Source: Hyphomicrobiales bacterium
Lineage (GTDB): Bacteria; Pseudomonadota; Alphaproteobacteria; Rhizobiales; Rhizobiaceae
Length of the DNA stretch: 64,000 nt
NCBI GenBank assembly: GCA_900469965.1
Contig: UBZP01000001.1
Location: 62,001-126,000 of the forward strand
Reading direction: 5' to 3'
Shown here one piece after another: positions 17,171 through 26,557 of this stretch (within the stretch, counting starts at the first letter, position 1; the number at the start of each line of letters is the position of its first letter). The notes under the pieces are model-generated. The model had not been told where the DNA came from, ran no database searches, and was given only the letters and a program-made list of their open reading frames with translations. Both the position numbers and the translations under genes were made by a program.

Positions 17171-18745
17171 CTAACCTATCGCCCAGCCGATATAGACGAG
17201 TGCAGCGGCAATCACCCATAGCGCGACGCGGCCCGAGCGGCCGTGCCGGGCTTCCGACTTGCCGATCGCTTCCGCCGTGGCCTCGTCGAAGCGGAAACCC
17301 TTCTCGGCCATGGAAGTCAGGTCGAGGGACAGTTTTTCGGCCTTCGCGGCGATCTCGGGGGCGGCCTCGGCCAGGCGGAGCGCGGCATGGGCGCCGTCGC
17401 GCAGGTCGGCGAGGATGCGCTTCGGGCCGAGATTGTCGCGGATCCAGCCGCCGACGACGGGCTCCGAGGCCTTCCACATGTTGAAGCGCGGGTTCAGCGT
17501 GCGCGCCACGCCCTCGACGACGACCATCGTCTTCTGCAGCATGACGAGCTCGGTGCGCGTCTCCATGTCGAAGAGCTCCGTCACCTCGAAGAGCAACGTC
17601 AGCAGCTTGGCCATGGAAATGGTCTCGGCAGGCTGGCCGTGGATCGGCTCGCCGATGGCGCGGATCGCCTGGGCGAAGCTGGCAACGTCGTGATGGGAGG
17701 GTACGTAGCCGGCTTCGAAGTGGACGTTCGCCACGCGGACATAGTCGCGGGTGATGAAGCCGAACAGGATCTCGGCGAGGAAGCGACGCTCCTTGCGGCC
17801 GAGGCGCCCGACGATGCCCATGTCGACGGCGACGATGTGGCCTTCCGCGTCGACGAAGAGATTGCCCTGGTGCATGTCGGCATGGAAGAAGCCGTCGCGC
17901 AGCGTGTGGCGCAGGAACGACTGGATGAGGGTGTCAGCGAGCACGTTGAGGTCGTGGCCGGCGGCGCGCAGGCCCTCGATGTCCGACATCTTGACGCCGT
18001 CGATCCACTCCATGGTGACGACGTCGCGGCCGGTGCGCTCCCAGTCGACCTTCGGCACGCGGAAGCCCGAATCGCCGGCGGTGTTCTCGCCGAGTTCGGA
18101 AAGCGCGGCGGCCTCGAGCCGCAGGTCCATCTCGACCTTGGTGGTCTGCTCCAGCGTGCGCGTCACCTCCACCGGCTTCAGCCGGCGGGTGTGCGGCAAG
18201 AACCGCTCCTGCAGGTGCGAGGCGGCATACATCGCCTGGAGGTCGTGGACGAAGCGCTGGCGCACGCCGGGGCGGATGACCTTGACGGCGACGCGGCGCT
18301 CGCCGTCCTTGTCGCGGACCACGGCGGGGTGCACCTGGGCGATCGAGGCTGCCGCAATAGGTTCGTCAAAACTTACATAAAGATCCTCGACGGGCCGGCC
18401 GAGCGAGCCCTCGACGGTGGCCTTGGCCTCGGCCATCGGGAACGTCGCCATGCGGTCCTGCAGGGCCGAGAGATCCTCGGCGATCGCGACACCGACAACG
18501 TCGGGACGGGTGGCCAGGAACTGGCCCATCTTGACGTAGGAGGGTCCGAGCCGCTCGATCGCATGCGCCAGCCGCGCACTGCGGCCCTCGCCCGGCTTGC
18601 GGCGGCGGGCGAAGAGACCGGCGACGCCGGCAAGGAAGCGGGCGGACGCGGGCATCTCCTGCACCGGCAGTTCCGAGACGACACCCTCGCGCACGAGCAC
18701 CCAGCCGACGCGGGCGAGGCGGAGATAGGCGGCGGGATTGGTCAT
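17171..18745 (-). CDS. ubiB: Ubiquinone biosynthesis accessory kinase-like protein UbiB
   Basis: An atypical (ABC1/ADCK) kinase-like ATPase needed for ubiquinone synthesis. The 524-residue protein has the family-specific KxGQ helix (GPSYVKMGQFLATRPD), the Ala-rich nucleotide loop AAASIAQVH, the catalytic-loop segment FFHADMHQGNLFV and the metal site AVDMGIVGRL. The last ~25 residues form a membrane anchor (SGRVALWVIAAALVYIGWAIG region). The length is slightly shorter than the 546 of E. coli. It follows ubiE by 143 bp on the same strand, and the two work in the same pathway. Confidence 0.95.
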   Translation of the reverse strand: MTNPAAYLRLARVGWVLVREGVVSELPVQEMPASARFLAGVAGLFARRRKPGEGRSARLAHAIERLGPSYVKMGQFLATRPDVVGVAIAEDLSALQDRMATFPMAEAKATVEGSLGRPVEDLYVSFDEPIAAASIAQVHPAVVRDKDGERRVAVKVIRPGVRQRFVHDLQAMYAASHLQERFLPHTRRLKPVEVTRTLEQTTKVEMDLRLEAAALSELGENTAGDSGFRVPKVDWERTGRDVVTMEWIDGVKMSDIEGLRAAGHDLNVLADTLIQSFLRHTLRDGFFHADMHQGNLFVDAEGHIVAVDMGIVGRLGRKERRFLAEILFGFITRDYVRVANVHFEAGYVPSHHDVASFAQAIRAIGEPIHGQPAETISMAKLLTLLFEVTELFDMETRTELVMLQKTMVVVEGVARTLNPRFNMWKASEPVVGGWIRDNLGPKRILADLRDGAHAALRLAEAAPEIAAKAEKLSLDLTSMAEKGFRFDEATAEAIGKSEARHGRSGRVALWVIAAALVYIGWAIG

Positions 18746-18888
18746 GCGACGCCACCACGCAAGCCGCGGAACGACTGTTTTCCACGGGCGCCGGCGGCAA
18801 GCGTTACGGCAGCATCATCAGCGGGGCCTGCTGCGGAGCGAGGCGGGGTCCGGGCGATCCGGAGCCTGTCAGCGGACTGGGGCATGTG

Positions 18889-19668
18889 TCAGAGCTTCCA
18901 GCCGGAATGAAGGGCCGCGATGCCGCCGGTGTAGTTGGTGTAACTGACGCGCGAAAAGCCGGCGGCCCGGATCATTTCGGCAAAGTCGTTCTGGTCGGGA
19001 AACTTGCGGATCGATTCGACCAGGTACTGGTAGGGTTCGGACTCGCCGGTGACCATCTTGCCGAACTGCGGGATCGCCTTGAACGACCAGGCGTCATAGA
19101 AGCGGTCGAGCAGCGGAACCTCGACCTCGGAGAATTCGAGCACCAGCAGCCGGCCGCCGCGCTTCAGCACGCGATAGGCTTCCGACAGCGCCACGTCGAT
19201 GCGCGGCACGTTGCGGATGCCGAAGGCGATCGTGTAGGCGTCGAAGGCATTGTTTTCGAAGGGCAGTTCCTCGGCGTTCGCCTCGACGAAATCGAGATTG
19301 GGCGTCAGCCCCCGCTTTGCGGCGCGATCGGCGCCGACGGCCAGCATCGAGCCGTTGATGTCGAGCACGGTGGCATGCGCCAGCCGGCCAGAGGCCTCGA
19401 CGATGCGGAAGGCGATGTCGCCGGTGCCGCCGGCGACGTCGAGAACGCGGTAGGAGGCGTCCTTGCGCGGGTTCAGCGCCGCGATCATCGCGTCCTTCCA
19501 GGCCCGGTGCAGGCCGGCGGACATGATGTCGTTCATGATGTCGTAGCGCTTGGCGACCTTGTGGAAGACGTCGTTGACGAGCGCCTGTTTCTCGCCCGCG
19601 GCCACCTGACGGAAACCGTAGGAGGTTTCCATGCCGCCATCCGCCGAGGTGCGTTCCCGATCGCTCAT
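18889..19668 (-). CDS. ubiE: Demethylmenaquinone/2-polyprenyl-benzoquinol C-methyltransferase UbiE
   Basis: SAM-dependent C-methyltransferase of ubiquinone (and menaquinone, where made) biosynthesis. The 259-residue protein shows motif [20 protein letters not shown]-type segment [14 protein letters not shown], and post-I region [12 protein letters not shown]. The N-terminal [28 protein letters not shown] is family-specific. The length is typical. Start at 19668; an internal ATG at residue 13 is possible. It is divergent from mutM and upstream of ubiB. Confidence 0.96.
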   Translation of the reverse strand: MSDRERTSADGGMETSYGFRQVAAGEKQALVNDVFHKVAKRYDIMNDIMSAGLHRAWKDAMIAALNPRKDASYRVLDVAGGTGDIAFRIVEASGRLAHATVLDINGSMLAVGADRAAKRGLTPNLDFVEANAEELPFENNAFDAYTIAFGIRNVPRIDVALSEAYRVLKRGGRLLVLEFSEVEVPLLDRFYDAWSFKAIPQFGKMVTGESEPYQYLVESIRKFPDQNDFAEMIRAAGFSRVSYTNYTGGIAALHSGWKL

Positions 19669-19847
19669 GTCCGTCTCCTCTGTTGCGCCGCCGGCCGGTC
19701 GATGACCGTTCGCGCCGCGGTTGCCGGCTGCGGCCGGTTCCCGGCCTGCGGCATCGTCGCGCTGGTATATAGGATAAAGATCGGCGATAGGGAATTGCGA
19801 AGCGGCGGCAAATGCGTCGCAGGGTTAAATCGCATCAGGAGTTCGCA

Positions 19848-20738
19848 ATGCCGGAATTGCCGGAGGTGGAAACGGTCAGACGCGGCCTGGCGCCGGTGAT
19901 GGAGGGCGCGGTGATCGCCCGCGCCGAACTGCGCCGCCCCGACCTGCGCTTCCCCTTCCCCGCAGCCTTCGCCGAGGTTCTTGCCGGACGGAAGGTGCTC
20001 TCGCTCGGGCGGCGGGCGAAGTACCTCCTGGTCGACCTCGAGGGCGGCGACGTCGTCATCGCCCATCTCGGCATGTCCGGCTCGTTCCGCGTCGCCGGAC
20101 CGCAGACGGAGACCGTCCCCGGCGATTTCCACATCCCGCGCGGCAAGGACGAGCGGCACGACCACGTCGTCTTCCACCTCGACACGGCGAAGGGGCCGCA
20201 GCGGGTGATCTACAACGATCCACGCCGGTTCGGCTTCATGGATCTCGCCCGGCGCGAATCGCTGTCGGAGCATCCCTACCTGCGCGAACTCGGCATCGAG
20301 CCGACCGGCAACGCGCTCGACGCCGCCTATCTCGCGGCGCGCTTCCGCAGCCGCAGCCAGCCGCTGAAGGCAGCCCTGCTCGACCAGAAGACGATCGCGG
20401 GGCTCGGCAACATCTACGTCTGCGAAGCGCTGTGGCGGGCGCATCTTTCGCCGGAGCGGGCCGCGGGCAGCCTGGTGACGGCGGCCGGCAAGCCGCGCAA
20501 GGAACTGGTGGGGCTGACGGAGGCGATCCGCGCGGTGATCGCGGATGCAATCGAAGCCGGCGGCTCGACGCTGCGCGACCATATCCGCGCCGACGGCTCG
20601 CTCGGCTACTTCCAGCATTCGTTCTCGGTGTACGACCGCACCGGGGAGGCCTGCCGCACGCCCGGTTGCAGCGGCACGATCGACCGCATCGTCCAGGCCG
20701 GTCGTTCGACCTTCCGCTGCGTCGTCTGCCAGAAATAG
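19848..20738 (+). CDS. mutM: Formamidopyrimidine-DNA glycosylase
   Basis: Excises 8-oxoguanine and formamidopyrimidines and nicks the AP site. The ATG at 19848 gives [14 protein letters not shown], leaving Pro2 as the catalytic nucleophile and Glu3 beside it; this fixes the start against a longer frame from 19812. The 296-residue protein has the helix-two-turn-helix segment ([17 protein letters not shown]) and a C-terminal zinc finger with CRTPGC and CVVCQK, all complete. Divergent from ubiE (179 bp) and convergent with gshB, where many rhizobia have echA-rpsT-dnaA downstream. Confidence 0.97.
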   Translation: MPELPEVETVRRGLAPVMEGAVIARAELRRPDLRFPFPAAFAEVLAGRKVLSLGRRAKYLLVDLEGGDVVIAHLGMSGSFRVAGPQTETVPGDFHIPRGKDERHDHVVFHLDTAKGPQRVIYNDPRRFGFMDLARRESLSEHPYLRELGIEPTGNALDAAYLAARFRSRSQPLKAALLDQKTIAGLGNIYVCEALWRAHLSPERAAGSLVTAAGKPRKELVGLTEAIRAVIADAIEAGGSTLRDHIRADGSLGYFQHSFSVYDRTGEACRTPGCSGTIDRIVQAGRSTFRCVVCQK

Positions 20739-20814
20739 CCGCAGGCACGGGAGACGGCCGTCCGCGCGGCACCGCGCGCGGTCACCCGTCTTTGGCGGAC
20801 CGTTGCGCTTCCGC

Positions 20815-21762
20815 CTACTGGCGCTTCGCCTCGATCGCGTCCCACAGCAGGCTTGCGATATCAGCACCGCCGAATTTCCTCACCTCGCGGATGCCGGTCG
20901 GCGAAGTGACGTTGATCTCGGTCATGTAGTCGCCGATGACGTCGATGCCGACGAGCAGGAATCCACGTTCCTTCAGCGCCGGGCCGATGCGGGCGCAGAT
21001 CTCCTCCTCGCGCTTCGTCAGTTCGGTCGCCTCGGCGCGGCCGCCGACATGCATGTTCGAGCGACTGTCATGCTCGGCGGGGACGCGGTTGATCGCGCCG
21101 ACCGGCTCGCCGTCGACGAGGATGATGCGCTTGTCGCCCTTGCGCACGTCCGGCAGGTAGGCTTGCGCGATGAACGGCTCGCGGAACATCTGGCCGAACA
21201 TCTCGAGCAGCGAGGACAGGTTGCGATCGTCGCGGGTGGAATGGAAGACGCCGGCGCCGCCGTTGCCGTAGAGCGGCTTGAGGATGATGTCGCCCATCTC
21301 CTCGCGGAAGCGGCGGATCTCGGCCGGGTCGCGGGTGATCAGCGTCGCCGGCATCAGGTCGGCGAATTCGGTGACGAAGATCTTTTCCGGCGAGTTGCGC
21401 ACCCAGGCGGGATCGTTGACCACCAGCGTCTTCGGATGGATGCGCTCCAGCAGATGTGTCGAGGTGATATAGGCCATGTCGAAGGGCGGATCCTGGCGCA
21501 GCAACACCACGTCCATCGTCGAAAGGTCGATCCGCTCGGGCGCTCCGAGTTCGTAGTGATCGCCCTTGACGTCGCGCAGCCGCATCGGCTCGACGGTGGC
21601 GTAGACCTTGCCGTCGCGCAGGCTGAGCTTGTCGGGCGTGTAGTGGAAAAGGCTGTAGCCGCGGGTCTGGGCTTCCAGGCTCATGGCGAAGGTGGAATCG
21701 CCTGCGATGTTGACGGTGGACACATGGTCCATCTGGACCGCGACGTTCTTGATCTTTGCCAT
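20815..21762 (-). CDS. gshB: Glutathione synthase
   Basis: ATP-dependent ligation of glycine to gamma-glutamylcysteine. The 315-residue protein is the bacterial ATP-grasp type: [21 protein letters not shown] at the N-terminus, [12 protein letters not shown], the ATP loop [12 protein letters not shown] and the C-terminal [12 protein letters not shown]. The length is typical (E. coli 316). It converges on mutM with a 76-bp spacer. A cupin gene lies 108 bp upstream on the same strand. Confidence 0.96.
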   Translation of the reverse strand: MAKIKNVAVQMDHVSTVNIAGDSTFAMSLEAQTRGYSLFHYTPDKLSLRDGKVYATVEPMRLRDVKGDHYELGAPERIDLSTMDVVLLRQDPPFDMAYITSTHLLERIHPKTLVVNDPAWVRNSPEKIFVTEFADLMPATLITRDPAEIRRFREEMGDIILKPLYGNGGAGVFHSTRDDRNLSSLLEMFGQMFREPFIAQAYLPDVRKGDKRIILVDGEPVGAINRVPAEHDSRSNMHVGGRAEATELTKREEEICARIGPALKERGFLLVGIDVIGDYMTEINVTSPTGIREVRKFGGADIASLLWDAIEAKRQ

Positions 21763-21870
21763 GGATGGTTCCTCACGGATTGCCGATCACATTTAGGACC
21801 GGGGCCGTGCAAACGCAACGGGCGGAACACGCACGCCGCACCGTCGATCGTCAATCTTCCATCCGATGGA

Positions 21871-22374
21871 TCAGGCCGCGAGGCCGCCGCCCTGGCCGCC
21901 GCCCGGGCGCATCATGTCGCGCAGCCGCAGCGCCAGCGTGACGGGTGCCGGGAACTGCTTGCGGCAGAAGGCGATCTTGCGGACGTAGGTGTCGACGCGC
22001 CAGGTCGCCCAGGTCTTGCCGGCGAAATAGGCGATGTCGCCGGCGCGCAGGGTGCGCTCGGCGCCGTCCTCGGCGGTGACGTGCACCGCGCCCTCCAGGA
22101 TCATCACCGTCTCGTCCCAGCCGAAGTACCAGCGGAAGGTCCCCGCCGTGCAATCCCAGATCGCCGTCGTCGACTGGTCGTCGTGGCCGCGGGAATGGAG
22201 CGCCAGGCGCGCGTGCGGCTTGCCGTCGAGGATCCAGGACGGCTCGATCGGCGCGTCGACCATTTCCATCTCGTCCATGGAGGCGGCGATCAGCGGCCGC
22301 GGCGGCAAGGCCCTTGCCGGGATCGTGCGCACCGCCATGCCGATCGCACTCGCGAGCATCAGCTTCAAAACCAT
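21871..22374 (-). CDS. Cupin domain protein (DUF861-like)
   Basis: A 167-residue cupin of the type found in (S)-ureidoglycine aminohydrolase-like and sugar-binding proteins. One beta-barrel is visible: TAGTFRWYFGWDETVMILEGAVHVT and LRAGDIAYFAGKTWATWRVD. A usual GxxHxH motif is not obvious, so metal binding is doubtful. The ATG at 22374 is chosen because GAGGGGA precedes it; the first 20 residues of a longer frame (22434) look non-coding. Function unknown. Confidence 0.75.
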   Translation of the reverse strand: MVLKLMLASAIGMAVRTIPARALPPRPLIAASMDEMEMVDAPIEPSWILDGKPHARLALHSRGHDDQSTTAIWDCTAGTFRWYFGWDETVMILEGAVHVTAEDGAERTLRAGDIAYFAGKTWATWRVDTYVRKIAFCRKQFPAPVTLALRLRDMMRPGGGQGGGLAA

Positions 22375-22490
22375 CGAAGTCCCCTCTTCGCCATCCCGGG
22401 GAACATAGAAGAAGAAGGTTCGAGGTGCGTTCACGCGGCTGTTACAATTTTAGCGATCACGGCGCGTAGTTGGCGCCTGATGCTGGCCCC

Positions 22491-23486
22491 CTACTCGAAG
22501 CCCTCGATGCTGCAGACGATCAGGTCGTGGTCGGAGAGCGGGCGGCCGGTCTCGTCGAGCGAAGAGACGATGCGGGTCTCGCCGACGAGGAGGCCGCGGG
22601 CCAAAAACCAGTCGAGCTTCATCGCCCGCTCCGGCCAGCGGGTGATCAGGCTCGGGCGTGTGGTCATGACGTCGAGCGGGCCGCCGTGGCGGGAGAAGCC
22701 GCGTACGGCGGCCTGGCGAAACAGCCCTTCCGCCTCGAAATCGCCGCCCGCATGGTTGCCGGTGTTGAGATCGCCGCCGATCAGGACCGGCAGGCCGGAA
22801 AAGGCCTCGTCGAGCGCGGCGATCAGGCCGACCACCTGGCGTTCGCGATAGGCCGCCGTGGTGGCGCTTTCGAGGTGGACGGAGACGGCGACGAAGGGAC
22901 CGGCCTCGGTCTCGATCACCGCGCCGATCGCCATGCGCTCGCCGAGCCGCGGCTGGTCGCCGCCGTCGATGAACCACAGCCGCTCGCCTTCGAGGCGGAG
23001 CAGGAAGGGCTGCTTCAACGACACACTTGCCATCAGGCCGTTGCCGTGGAAGCCGTGCAGGTTGAAGTCGTCCTTGCAGAATTCGCGCTCGGTTTCGGAG
23101 CCGAGGCCGAGTTCGAGGAATTCGACGCCATAGGCATAGGCCATGCCGAGGTGGCCGGCGAGTTCGGCCGTCGTGTTGCGCTGGCCGGTGCGGGCCATGC
23201 CGCTGTCCATTTCCGAGACGAGCACGACGGGTGCGGAGGTGGCCCGCCGCAGCAGCGCCGCCGTCGCCTCGGGAAACAGGCAGCGTTCGAGGTTCCACGC
23301 GGCGACCTCGAACGGAAAGGCGAGCGGGCCGGTCGCTGTGGCGCTGCCGCCGGTCTCGATCGCGTTCATGAAGGGCAGCGACGCCATCCTGTCGTCATGG
23401 GCTTCGATCGTGCGCGGCAGGGTGGCGACCTGCGCGCGGATTTCCTCCGCCGCGCCCGCGAGCGCCGGGACGGTCGCGCGGATCAT
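22491..23486 (-). CDS. Endonuclease/exonuclease/phosphatase family protein at end of ugp operon
   Basis: A 331-residue EEP-fold hydrolase. Catalytic-type motifs are AAWNLERC (near 63), [23 protein letters not shown] and the terminal LSDHDLIV (Asp-His pair). EEP proteins cleave phosphodiesters in DNA, inositides or phospholipids. The gene overlaps the end of ugpC by 4 nt (ATGA), so it is translationally coupled to the glycerol-3-phosphate transporter. E. coli has ugpQ, a glycerophosphodiester phosphodiesterase, in this place; a comparable scavenging role is a reasonable inference. No signal peptide is seen, so it acts in the cytoplasm. Confidence 0.82.
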   Translation of the reverse strand: MIRATVPALAGAAEEIRAQVATLPRTIEAHDDRMASLPFMNAIETGGSATATGPLAFPFEVAAWNLERCLFPEATAALLRRATSAPVVLVSEMDSGMARTGQRNTTAELAGHLGMAYAYGVEFLELGLGSETEREFCKDDFNLHGFHGNGLMASVSLKQPFLLRLEGERLWFIDGGDQPRLGERMAIGAVIETEAGPFVAVSVHLESATTAAYRERQVVGLIAALDEAFSGLPVLIGGDLNTGNHAGGDFEAEGLFRQAAVRGFSRHGGPLDVMTTRPSLITRWPERAMKLDWFLARGLLVGETRIVSSLDETGRPLSDHDLIVCSIEGFE

Positions 23487-24610
23487 CGGGCGATCTCCAA
23501 GAGGTCGGCAGCCGTGGTCGTGCGGTGCGCTTCGACCGACGACCAGGCGAGACGGCGGCCGGTCTCGGCATCGAAGAAGTGCAGCCGGCCGATCGGGACT
23601 GCGACCGGCATCTCGCCGGACAGCGGCGCATCGGCGCCGAGCGCCACGGTGACCGTCTGATCGCCGACCGTGCCGTGGACGAGGCGCTGGGAGCCCAGTT
23701 CCTCGACATAGTCGACGCGCAGCGGCATGGTGCCGACGTGGCCCGCTGTGCCGCCGGGTGCCGCCACCTGCAGGTCCTCGGCGCGGAAGCCGACGGTGAC
23801 CGCCCCTTGCGTCGGCACCGCCTTGCCGAGATCGATCAGCGCCGGGCCGATGGCGAGCCGGCTGCCATGCAGTTCGCCCTGCACGAGGTTCATCGCCGGC
23901 GAGCCGATGAAGCTTGCGACGAAGGTGGAGGCGGGTGCGTGGTAGACGTCGAGCGGCCGGCCGATCTGCTCGATGCGGCCGCCGCTGAGGACGACGAGCC
24001 GGTCGGCCAGCGTCATCGCCTCGAGCTGGTCGTGGGTGACGTAGAGCGAGGTGGTGCCGACCCGGCGCTGCAGCCGCTTGATCTCGCCGCGCATGGACAC
24101 GCGCAGCTTGGCGTCCAGATTGGAGAGCGGTTCGTCGAACAGGAAGGCGGAGGGCTGGCGGACGATGGCGCGCCCCATGGCGACGCGCTGGCGCTGGCCG
24201 CCGGAGAGCGCCCGCGGCTTGCGGTCGAGATAGGGGCCGAGCTCCAGCATGCGGGCGGCCTCGGCCACGCGCGCCTCGATTTCCGGTTTCGGCGTGCGGC
24301 GGTTCTTCAGGCCGTAGGCGAGGTTTTCGCGCACCGTCATGTGCGGGTAGAGCGCGTAGTTCTGGAAGACCATGGCGATGTCGCGGTCGGCCGGCTCGAC
24401 ATCGTTGACGACGCGGCCGCCGATCCGCACCGTGCCGCTCGAGATCGTCTCGAGCCCGGCCACCATGCGCAGCAATGTCGACTTTCCGCAGCCGGAGGGG
24501 CCCACCAGGACGATGAACTCGCCGTCGGCGATGGAAATATCGACCTCGCTCACCGCCGGCACGTTGCCGTGATAGACCTTCGATACCTTGTCGATCTCGA
24601 TCGTTGCCAT
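23483..24610 (-). CDS. ugpC: sn-Glycerol-3-phosphate ABC transporter ATP-binding protein
   Basis: The ATPase of the UgpBAEC importer, 375 residues, MalK-type. Walker [10 protein letters not shown] is at 37-45, Q-loop in [12 protein letters not shown], signature [14 protein letters not shown], Walker [16 protein letters not shown], and a C-terminal TOBE/MalK regulatory domain with [12 protein letters not shown]. It energises uptake of glycerol-3-phosphate or glycerophosphodiesters. The gene follows ugpE by 10 nt and overlaps the phosphodiesterase-like gene. Substrate assignment rests on the neighbouring UgpB. Confidence 0.93.
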   Translation of the reverse strand: MATIEIDKVSKVYHGNVPAVSEVDISIADGEFIVLVGPSGCGKSTLLRMVAGLETISSGTVRIGGRVVNDVEPADRDIAMVFQNYALYPHMTVRENLAYGLKNRRTPKPEIEARVAEAARMLELGPYLDRKPRALSGGQRQRVAMGRAIVRQPSAFLFDEPLSNLDAKLRVSMRGEIKRLQRRVGTTSLYVTHDQLEAMTLADRLVVLSGGRIEQIGRPLDVYHAPASTFVASFIGSPAMNLVQGELHGSRLAIGPALIDLGKAVPTQGAVTVGFRAEDLQVAAPGGTAGHVGTMPLRVDYVEELGSQRLVHGTVGDQTVTVALGADAPLSGEMPVAVPIGRLHFFDAETGRRLAWSSVEAHRTTTAADLLEIAR

Positions 24611-24620
24611 CGACTTATCC

Positions 24621-25463
24621 TTACTTGTCGCTTTCGGTGAGGCCCTTGATGAACCAGCTCTGGAAGATCACCACGACGAGAACGGGCGGCAGCATGGCGA
24701 GAACCGCCAGCGCGAAGGCCTCGTTGTAGTCGGGGATCTGCGAGCCGATCCAGACCTGGAGGATCTGCTTGATGCCGCGCATCAGGGTGAAGAAGCGCTC
24801 GTCCGTCGTCATCAGCATCGGCCAGAGATACTGGTTCCAGCCATAGACGAACATGATGATGAAAATCGCCGCGATCATCGTCTTCGACAGCGGCACCAGC
24901 ACGTCGATGAAGAACTTGAACGGGCCGGCGCCATCGATGCGGGCCGCCTCCAGAAGCTCCTCCGGCACCGACTTGAAGAACTGGCGGAAATAGAAGGTAC
25001 CGGTGGCGGAGGCGAGCAGCGGCACGATCAGGCCGGTGTAGCTGTTGATCAGGCCGAGGCTGCTCATCACCTCGTAGGAGGGCATGATGCGCACTTCGAG
25101 CGGCAGGAGCAGCGTGGTGAAGATCACCCAGAAGGCGAGTGTCGCGAAGCGGAAGCGGAAATAGACGATCGCATAGGCCGCCAGCATCGACAGCACGATC
25201 TTGCCGGCGGCAAAGCCGATGCCGAGGATGAAGGAATTCATCATCATCCGCGCGCCGGTGACCTGGCCGGTGAAGCCGCCCTGGCGGGTGAGCACCTTTT
25301 CGTAGGTCTCGACGAAATGACCGCCTGGCGAGAGCATCAGCCCCCGGGAGTGAATGGCGGCGGCCTCGTGGGACGACGTCATGAAGGCGACGACCACCGG
25401 CAGCACCAAGAACAGGGCGCCGAGGATCAGGACTGCATGGTCGAGGATGCGGGTTCGGTGCAT
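24621..25463 (-). CDS. ugpE: sn-Glycerol-3-phosphate ABC transporter permease UgpE
   Basis: A 280-residue inner-membrane permease of the MalG/UgpE type with six predicted helices. The EAA loop that docks the ATPase is [25 protein letters not shown] (key residues EAA---G). The N-terminus [22 protein letters not shown] is a typical first helix and the C-terminus [14 protein letters not shown] fits the family. It lies between ugpA (7-nt gap) and ugpC (10-nt gap), in one transcript. Confidence 0.93.
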   Translation of the reverse strand: MHRTRILDHAVLILGALFLVLPVVVAFMTSSHEAAAIHSRGLMLSPGGHFVETYEKVLTRQGGFTGQVTGARMMMNSFILGIGFAAGKIVLSMLAAYAIVYFRFRFATLAFWVIFTTLLLPLEVRIMPSYEVMSSLGLINSYTGLIVPLLASATGTFYFRQFFKSVPEELLEAARIDGAGPFKFFIDVLVPLSKTMIAAIFIIMFVYGWNQYLWPMLMTTDERFFTLMRGIKQILQVWIGSQIPDYNEAFALAVLAMLPPVLVVVIFQSWFIKGLTESDK

Positions 25464-25470
25464 GGGCGCC

Positions 25471-26352
25471 TCAGGTGTAGTGGATGCGCCGCTCGATGAA
25501 GCGGAACTGCAGCACGGTGAGCACGAAGACGACGATCATCAGGATCACCGACTGGGCGGAGGAACCGCCGATGTCGTTGCCGCGGAACCCGTCCATGTAG
25601 ACCTTGTAGACGAGCGTGATCGGGTTGTTGGCCGCCTTGTCCTTCACCATCACGTCGATGACGCCGAAGGTGTCGAACAGCGCGTAGGTGACGTTGATGA
25701 TCAGGAGAAAGAAGGCGGTCGGCGCCAGCAGCGGGAAGATGACGGTCCAGAAGCGCTTGATGCCGGAGCGGCAGTCGATCGCGGCAGCCTCGCGCACCGA
25801 GGCCGGCAGGCCCTGCAGGCCGGAGAGGAAGAAGATGAAATTGTAGGGGATCTGCTTCCAGACGGCGATGACGACCATGGCGAAGGCCGTGTCGAAATAG
25901 CTGAGCCCCACCTTCATCTCCCAGCCGAAGAAGGCGGCGATCTTCACGAAGGGGCCGATGTGCTGGTCGAAGAACATCATGCCGATCAGGCCGGCAACCG
26001 GCGGGGCGATGGCATAGACGGAGATCAAGAGCGTCTTGTAGGTGGCGTTGCCGCGGATCACCGCATCGGCCTTGACGGCGAGCAGCAGGCCGAGCGCCAG
26101 CGAAAAGAAGGTGACGAGGGCGGTGAAGATCGCCGTGAAGCGGGCGATCGCCAGATATTCCGGATTGGCCAGCACGCCCAGATAGTTGTCGAGACCGACG
26201 AAGGTCGAGCCGAAGCCGAAGGGATCCTCCAGGTAGAAGGAGGACTGGATCGCGCGCACCGACGGCCAGTAGAAGAAGATGACGATCACCGCCAGCTGCG
26301 GCGCCAGGAACAGATAGGGCAGCAGCGGCGAGGAGAACTGGACGCGCTTCAT
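25471..26352 (-). CDS. ugpA: sn-Glycerol-3-phosphate ABC transporter permease UgpA
   Basis: A 293-residue MalF/UgpA-type permease with six helices and EAA loop VREAAAIDCRSGIKRFWTV. The N-terminus MKRVQFSSPLLPYLFLAPQ is the UgpA signature and decides the ATG at 26352; a 17-residue longer frame from 26403 is possible. It is separated from ugpB by about 205 bp containing a palindromic repeat element, after which ugpA, ugpE, ugpC and the EEP gene are tightly packed. Confidence 0.93.
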   Translation of the reverse strand: MKRVQFSSPLLPYLFLAPQLAVIVIFFYWPSVRAIQSSFYLEDPFGFGSTFVGLDNYLGVLANPEYLAIARFTAIFTALVTFFSLALGLLLAVKADAVIRGNATYKTLLISVYAIAPPVAGLIGMMFFDQHIGPFVKIAAFFGWEMKVGLSYFDTAFAMVVIAVWKQIPYNFIFFLSGLQGLPASVREAAAIDCRSGIKRFWTVIFPLLAPTAFFLLIINVTYALFDTFGVIDVMVKDKAANNPITLVYKVYMDGFRGNDIGGSSAQSVILMIVVFVLTVLQFRFIERRIHYT

Positions 26353-26425
26353 TGTCGAGCCTTCAAGCGGGCGGGTGACACTTGCCTGCATCGCCATTGC
26401 CACTGACCTCTTTTTTGGGGATGGC

Positions 26426-26541
26426 CCCTCACCCCGGCCCTCTCCCGCGAGCGGGGCGAGGGGGATGGAAACGTTGCGCTGCGGGTCCTTCTCCCCGCCT
26501 GCGGGGAGAAGGTGGCCGGCAGGCCGGATGAGGGGCGGACT
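26426..26541. repeat. REP/RIME-like palindromic intergenic element
   Basis: A mosaic of GC-rich palindromes between ugpB and ugpA. The central one has perfect 12-bp arms (26487-26498, CCTTCTCCCCGC, and 26501-26512) with a 2-nt turn. On its right lies GGCCGGCAGGCCGG and a GATGAGGGG end; on its left CCCCTCACCCC, inverted relative to that end. I recall words like these as widespread repeats in Rhizobiaceae genomes. The position between the binding-protein gene and the permeases suggests mRNA stabilisation or partial termination. Confidence 0.7.
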
Positions 26542-26557
26542 GTTCCGCCTGCCCCGA

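Noticed and set aside
14106-17174. Very long + strand open frame (over 1000 codons)
   Set aside because: It runs through the end of the amidotransferase gene in a wrong frame and antisense to coaBC and the K+ channel gene; typical GC-rich shadow.
20739-20814. Terminator between mutM and gshB
   Set aside because: GC-rich self-complementary words exist, but I could not define a clean stem with a T-run on either strand.
26426-26541. CRISPR-like repeat
   Set aside because: The palindromes are not regularly spaced direct repeats and no cas gene is near; a REP/RIME-like element fits better.
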